Assembly (NCBI RefSeq): GCF_030269925.1
Contig: NC_085131.1
Location: 9,843,501 to 9,907,500, forward strand
Origin: Bombyx mori
Lineage: Eukaryota; Arthropoda; Insecta; Lepidoptera; Bombycidae
Length of the DNA: 64,000 bases
Reading direction: 5' to 3'
Under the pieces are notes generated by a model that was not told the origin of the DNA, ran no database searches, and saw only the letters and a program-made list of their open reading frames with translations. Shown one piece after another: positions 58,561 to 64,000 of the stretch; the first letter of the stretch is position 1, and every line of letters begins with the position of its first letter. The position numbers were made by a program, and so were the translations under genes.

Positions 58561-60393
58561 GACAGTGTCCATTTTATTTTGTTGAAGTAGGTTTTCTTTG
58601 TAAAGATTTTGTGTATTACTTGTAAATTACATCAGGCATAAATAAAACCACAAATACTTAATACATAAAACGATTTATCCAATTTTCGATAATACATGAT
58701 TAGATATAAATTTATATTCTTAAACTACTATTTTCTTTCGATCGATCATTTCAAGAGAAAATTTAATATAGAGATATTAGTGAGTATACCATAAATATTC
58801 AAGGTATAAAATAATTCTGAAAGCACACACTATACATTGAATATACTATAGTCTAGATTTTTTTGGATCTAACAAATGAAAATGTGTCCCTTCAGAATTA
58901 ATTACCTCTATTTAATGCATACAATAAACCTAATATTTTTCTAAATTTATTTAGAATTTTACGTACGTTTTATTTATTAACAACAAATATAATGAATGGA
59001 AGCTTATTTGTGATGATATGAGTTTATTTTTTTAAATTATGAATGAAAAATAGACTAGATTAGTTCTACGTCGAGCCACGTTCTTTTGGAAAAGGCTCAG
59101 TGGAACATAACGTTTGGAATAGAATGAAAGAGCGAGACCCAACGAAAGGAACTTAGGGGAGCGTAAAAGAGAGAGCACATGTAAACAGTCCACCCTCGCT
59201 TCTGCACTTCCCTATGAGTACTTACACTTACGAAACTTAAGTTATTTTATGAGAAAGAAAGAAAAAAAATGCTTTTATGTATTTCTCTTTGGATTCAATT
59301 AGAGTCGGCGTTTTAATGATTGTTGGCGTCTGAAAATTATCTGTCTGTGTGTCTAAGTTAGGTGTACGTATTGCGAACTAAACTTAGTTTTTTTGTAGAA
59401 CTTTAATGTAATTCGGACGGTTTGATGAATTGAAAGTCTTGTATATAATAGTGCTTTAAATAGACGAATTTTCAACGCAAGAATTTTTTGTTTCGATAGC
59501 CAATATTGCAATAGGAGGCGTAAACCCGAACATCAGGTTGTAAAAGTTATAACCGTGGTTATAAGGTTATAACCGTGCACGGAAAATTATTTTATTTTGA
59601 CTTTTCAATCTAAGTTTGCTTTTTATTTCCGTGTAATTCCGATAACGGCCGTATTTATCTCTGGCTAATTGATTTATTGTTGATGTTATTAAAGGAAGTC
59701 GTCTGTTGACCATTACCATTTTAAGGTATCCTCTAGCATTTAATATGAATGAAATATGGCTATCACAGTCATAAAGGCCAATCTATGTGTGTGGGTTGGA
59801 CATAAAATGAATTGTATTTCAAATTAACTATGAACAAACAATGACAATGTCTAAATTTATTTACCAATGTTCGAGTAATGTGATGTGTGGCAACACTACT
59901 GTAAAGTCGTAAGTTTTGTGTTGCCATGCTTGAACTGTTTCCCAACAATTTAGATTAAAAAAGATTGTCATTTTAGTTATTTTTGTCTTTTAAAGATAGT
60001 TTAATATCGCCATACTAAAACTCTAGGCAATTTTAATTGGACCCTAGAATCACTTTTTGTATGTTTGACTAAATTTACAATTTCGTGTAGGTAAGTAGCT
60101 TAAACGAAAGATTGTGAAAGATATAGAATATTAACATCAATTTGCGTGAATTTTCAAACAGGGTAAATGACAAGGATCCTGTTGTACACATGCAGTACGC
60201 TTTTGACAAATTGCTACAGATTTTGAAGTGAAACTTCTTTAAGCGAGCTTAGAGTAAAATTTAACTCGCGACAGATTCGTTACGGCTAGAGAGAAGAGAT
60301 ACAATTTAGGAAGAGTGAGAGTGAGAAAATAGACAGAGCGTTTCGCGAACTACTCTACCGTGGAAAGAGGGAAACGACAAAGCGAGCTAGATC
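58561..60393. other. Intergenic between EGLN and the membrane-protein gene
   Basis: AT-rich. The run 59070-59230 and the run 60250-60390 are GA-rich on the plus strand ('gaaagagcgagacccaacg', 'gagagaagagatac') but show no gene signal. Confidence 0.4.
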
Positions 60394-60430
60394 TCTTGTA
60401 ATAGGGAATGTTGTATTCCCTATTACAAGA
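60394..60430. other. Perfect 16-bp stem hairpin
   Basis: TCTTGTAATAGGGAAT (60394-60409), loop gttgt, then its exact complement (60415-60430). It lies 182 bp past the stop codon of the membrane-protein gene, so it is probably in or near that gene's 3' UTR. Confidence 0.7.
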
Positions 60431-60611
60431 CAAATTTTATTTAAGGATGAAAAATGAAGAAAACCACAATACTACACACCGCATAAGGAAGTTTCACTTA
60501 TTTCACATGCACCAAGCTGCACGCGCACAATTTTTTTATTTACGAAATAAAAATCTCACACCTGTTTTTTTAACAGTTTCTAATTCACGCAAAGATTTCG
60601 CTGTTGTTTCA

Positions 60612-62170
60612 TTATACTTTCGAATCGTCACTCTGTGGCGGGATCGGGGGTGGTGGAGCGTGCAAGACCCTCGCAAGTTCAGCTTTCTCGTCAGCGGAGA
60701 GCACATATACTGGCGGAGCTGGTGGAAGGAATCTCTCGGCTTTATGAGGCTCTCTCTGTAGTCTCGCTCGGTATAACATCACGAGTACACAGAGGATGCT
60801 GATGATGAACGCTGAGGTTGCTGCGAGGACTATTAGCGCTGTGTGATACGATGTTGCCGCTGACACCTGGAAATTAATTGCGTATATTCAGGCTATCTAC
60901 ACTAATATATAAATCTATAGCGGTTTTTACGGATGTTCCGCTATAACTACTGAACCGTGCATCCGATTGACTTGAATCTTGGTATCCATGTAGAAAATAC
61001 ACGTACTTCATGGATAGGCTAATATTTATATGAGTGTTGGACTCCCTACACCAGTTGCGGGGGCGTTAATGATGAGAATCTTTGTGAGGGTGAGAAATAA
61101 TAATGTTAATTTTAAATGGCCAGCGAAGCGGGCAGGTAGAACTAGTTTACTATATGATTAATAATGCAACCGGAAGACCACAAGTCAGCGATAGGTCCAA
61201 ATGACACAGTAACTTGAATGAGAGATTGTTTCAAATTGTTGCCAGCACGATATTTTGATTTTGACGTATTTTTTCTTTTCAATGTCATCTTCGTACATAG
61301 TAGAATACACTTACTGTAGATTCACTAAGTATTTCTCTTTGTTGTAAGGCGGGTGTCGGCAAGGACAATGTGTACTCCGCACTGACAACGTCCGCTCTCA
61401 GTGAATCTTCAGAATCGCTATTGGATAGCTTTTCTTGTTGAACCTGTAGTAAGAAGAAATGGTTTTAAAGCCTATAGTTGTAGTACAAAACTGATAGTGG
61501 CAGGGTGTAGCCTGTATTGTTCAGTACTAAGAAGCAATAAAAACGAATATGCTATTTACACGCGTTAAATATGGAACTTTTAGACATGTTCTATGTCATT
61601 TTTTCGTAGGCTAATTAACGTGCATCTTTCGTCTCTTCTTAATGTCACTATTACGCCTCATCGAGTTTCAAATAACGGCAGAGCAAAATAAATTTTTACT
61701 TCCAAAAGTCTATATTCCAATACAATAGTGACTTTGACTTGTGAAGGGCTCGCTCTTAGCGATAAGACCGCCTATTGCGGAAATTATACCGGTCGGTTGA
61801 CCAATCTTCAATGTTAGTTACGTTTTAGAGTGCAATAAAACATACTCTCTCTCTCTCTATATCTGTCTCTCTCTATCTCTATCTCTCTCTCTCATGTCAG
61901 CTTCAAGAATGATTTCCGTACACCTTGTGTATGTATATGCTCACGACGAACTCACCAGGTTCTCGATATAATAGACTCGGTCGACAGACTTGGGTCCATA
62001 CAGGGACACGCGTAGCCGGGTCGCCCCCCTGTCCTTGGTGACGGAGACGGGCACGCGGGCGCCGAGCGCGGCCAACTTTACGGCCAGTACACCCGACGAG
62101 CGCTGAGCTACTGAATCGTCAACGCCTATCAGCTTCAGTTCGAGCTTAGCGGATTCTATTTGCGTTCGTT
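60612..62170 (-). CDS. Single-pass membrane protein, last three exons (partial)
   Basis: Family not recognised with confidence. Exons: 61956-62170, 61315-61443, 60612-60866. All have GT/AG borders and phases agree; the 5' exons lie beyond the window. The first readable exon (71 codons) is extracellular-looking, with RVSLYGPKSVDRVYYIENL at its end. The second (43 codons) is an acidic juxtamembrane stretch. The last starts VSAATSYHTA, crosses the membrane with LIVLAATSAFIISILCVLVM, and has a cytoplasmic tail of about 55 residues with FLPPAPPVYVL and HAPPPPIPP, ending SDDSKV. The C-terminal S-K-V fits a class I PDZ ligand, and the proline runs fit SH3/EVH1 partners. An adhesion or cadherin-like receptor is plausible, but nothing here proves it. 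GC content of the first exon is well above its surroundings. Confidence 0.75.
60896..61145 (+). mobile_element. Helitron-like element, same family as 34648
   Basis: TCTACACTAATATATAAATC to 'gggcaggtagaaCTAG' before T. In the last intron of the membrane-protein gene. Confidence 0.65.
61843..61894 (+). repeat. (CT)n microsatellite
   Basis: Interrupted 'ctctctct' tract ('tctctctctctatatctg' and further CT runs), about 50 bp, in the intron just after exon 61956-62170. Confidence 0.85.
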
Positions 62171-62344
62171 CTGTGAAAATCAAAGGCTAACTCATTATTT
62201 TTGGAACGAAGTTCCTTATGGGACGATGCGGAGGGGTACCTAACCGGGAAAAAGCGTCCGTAACGTAAGATTTTTATTAGTAATGCATACAGTGTACGAC
62301 TTAACTTTGTAATAACGTACAAAAAATAACAGATTTTTTATCAT

Positions 62345-62802
62345 TCATTGACCACGATCTCAAAGCGTTCGTTTGCGCAATACACTAACTCTTATGCAAA
62401 CAACCGTGAATGAGAGCAACGCCATATATCGCCGAATAGCAGAAATGAATGTGCATATATAATATATACATAGAAATGAATATGCATAACCTGTAAAACC
62501 GAGAACGCTCGAGAAGTACAATGCCATTTATTGTCAAATAGCGAAAACAAATCGAAACTACTCGACTTGTCAGGAATGTTCTCGTTCATTCTAGGGATGT
62601 CGCATCGACTATAAAAGCGTTGCAGAGTAGAGTTAGTAATCGGAATTAATTGAAGCGAAGCAGCGAACGGATCACGTGAAGCGAAGCGGAAGAAGCAAAT
62701 TACAAATTGTTAAGTGCTCTGTAAGTGCTCTAAGTGTTAAATATAGTTTTAAATTGTACTTTGGTGGGACTTTTATTTATTCCGAACCCGAGCGCGTAAC
62801 AG
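62345..62802 (+). mobile_element. Possible solo LTR or LTR fragment
   Basis: A TATA box 'gactataaaagcg' at about 62608, an initiator-like 'agagttagt' 25 bp further, a run of 'gcgaagc' repeats at 62655-62690, and a sharp end '...gcgcgtaaca' at 62802. This is the layout of a retrotransposon LTR. I could not find the matching start or a target duplication, so this stays tentative. Confidence 0.3.
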
Positions 62803-63261
62803 TATGTTCTTTCTAGTCGAGAGGCCACTGACAATGTCAACGAATATTTCATGATGATCGATTGTGTATTTAAAATTTAAAAGCATAACAAAACAAACTC
62901 ATTTTCTTAAGAAAAAGAGAAGCGAGCGTGTGGCTATTTCATCCGATACTATGTTATAGTGCTTTTTTCAGACTTATTGATTCTTTCCACTTCTATTATG
63001 ATGAGTGGTCGGTCATGAGTCATAGTTATGAACAATAGCAGAGACACTATCAAGCTACCTACCATACAGGGCACGAATGGTATATTAAATGTTACTTTCT
63101 GTGATAATCATTCTATAAATATGTACAGACTATAAACACATTAACAAGAAATGTTATCTGAATAATGGACACATAACTCATTCATAATTTATTTTAGGAT
63201 TCAAAACATTATTGTCAGGATTCTTGTCACATACCTGTTCAGTTTGTAAATATGTATTCGA

Positions 63262-63504
63262 TTTTTTTTTATTTATTGCTTTGATAGGTGGACGAGCATA
63301 CAGCCCACCTGGTGTTAAGTGGTTACTGGAGCCCATAGACAACGTAAATGCACCACCCACCTTGAGATGTAAGTTCTAAGGTCTAACTATAATTACAACG
63401 GCCGCCCCACCCTTCAAGCCGAAACGTATCACTGCTTCACGGCAGAAATTGGCGGGGTGGTGGCACCCACCCGTGCGGACTCACAAGAGGTCCTATCACC
63501 AGTA
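63262..63504 (-). mobile_element. Bm1-type SINE, 5'-truncated
   Basis: Poly(T), 'ggtggacgagcatacagccc' to 'gaggtcctatcaccagta'. Presumably within an intron of the membrane-protein gene. Confidence 0.87.
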
Positions 63505-63767
63505 AATTTTATCAACCATTATCAATATTAAAATATATGTAGGATTGGTAAGAACGAAACGTATGAAAAGAGTGTGGAACGGAGCGTTAAGATGTGAGTA
63601 AGAGAAAACGAAAAAAAAGAGAGAAGAGAATGATAGACAGAATGACAGAGAAAAGGAAGATAGCGAAGACGGTTGAAGAATGAGCAAGACGTAATAAAAG
63701 TTTTCATTATTAATCACGGGTCAACACCAAATTTGACTTTGATTGCAAAGCATAAAATTTAGATATT

Positions 63768-63956
63768 TTAGATCGTACTTAGACGAAAAAAAAATACATG
63801 GCATGAAACAGTTCCCTTTTGAACTTTAATAAATTGACCACATATGAAACAAAATGCATCAGCATCGTATTTACACTTTCGTGACATTTGAACTTTTTCT
63901 GGGCTTGTACAAAACATCTGATCGTTGTTTATGACTCGAATGCCATCTAGTGGCAT
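63768..63956 (-). pseudogene. Short Cys-rich ORF, possible repeat-derived exon
   Basis: The frame opens with MPLDGIRVINNDQMF and contains SRKCKYDADAFCFICGQFI, a C...C-x2-C pattern. Similar 'FCYICG'-type openings recur in dispersed insect proteins of unknown function. There is no supporting splice structure, and the frame ends soon after. I treat it as a likely relic rather than an exon. Confidence 0.3.
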
Positions 63957-64000
63957 TGTGTAAACGTAAACACCCCACTCTCATAGCGCGTTTTTTTTTT

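Overview
The window looks like nuclear DNA of a silkworm (Bombyx). It is AT-rich and intron-rich, and it carries about twenty copies or pieces of a tRNA-headed SINE of the Bm1 type. It also carries many 3' ends of lepidopteran jockey-type LINEs, Helitron-like elements with TC...CTAG ends, and hAT MITEs. Nothing prokaryotic is present: no operons, no CRISPR array and no rRNA.

All the host genes I can support lie on the minus strand. From left to right they are: (1) a small spliced gene at 3837-5153, of unknown function, whose last exon is tentative; (2) a full-length, decayed 5.64-kb LINE at 6728-12371 with an 11-bp target-site duplication; (3) and (4) two tandem genes for the axonemal nexin-dynein regulatory complex subunit DRC9/IQCG at 12599-18410 and 22016-27112; (5) a complete HIF prolyl hydroxylase (EGLN/PHD, fly Hph) at 31455-56426, seven coding exons over 25 kb; (6) the last three exons of a single-pass membrane protein with a PDZ-type C-terminus at 60612-62170, the rest lying beyond the right edge. 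The track of simple ORFs hides this layout because most exons are short. I rebuilt the genes from splice sites, phase continuity and family motifs. The models close in frame: 388 codons for DRC9-B, 359 for DRC9-A with a tentative first exon, 472 for EGLN.

The remaining sequence is mostly introns and intergenic DNA that act as a landing ground for transposons. Several insertions can be read to the base from their duplicated target sites: hAT MITEs at 15160, 20802 and 53457; a MITE with 38-bp inverted repeats at 34073; a MITE nested in a LINE tail at 24807; and a SINE that landed inside the target duplication of a hAT MITE at 21096.

The genes do not form one pathway. DRC9 is a motile cilium/sperm tail structural protein, and EGLN is the oxygen sensor that marks HIF-alpha for destruction. 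The most notable biological point is the DRC9 pair: the six internal exons have identical lengths and phases in both copies while the proteins have diverged strongly. I did not find a convincing new multi-gene system.
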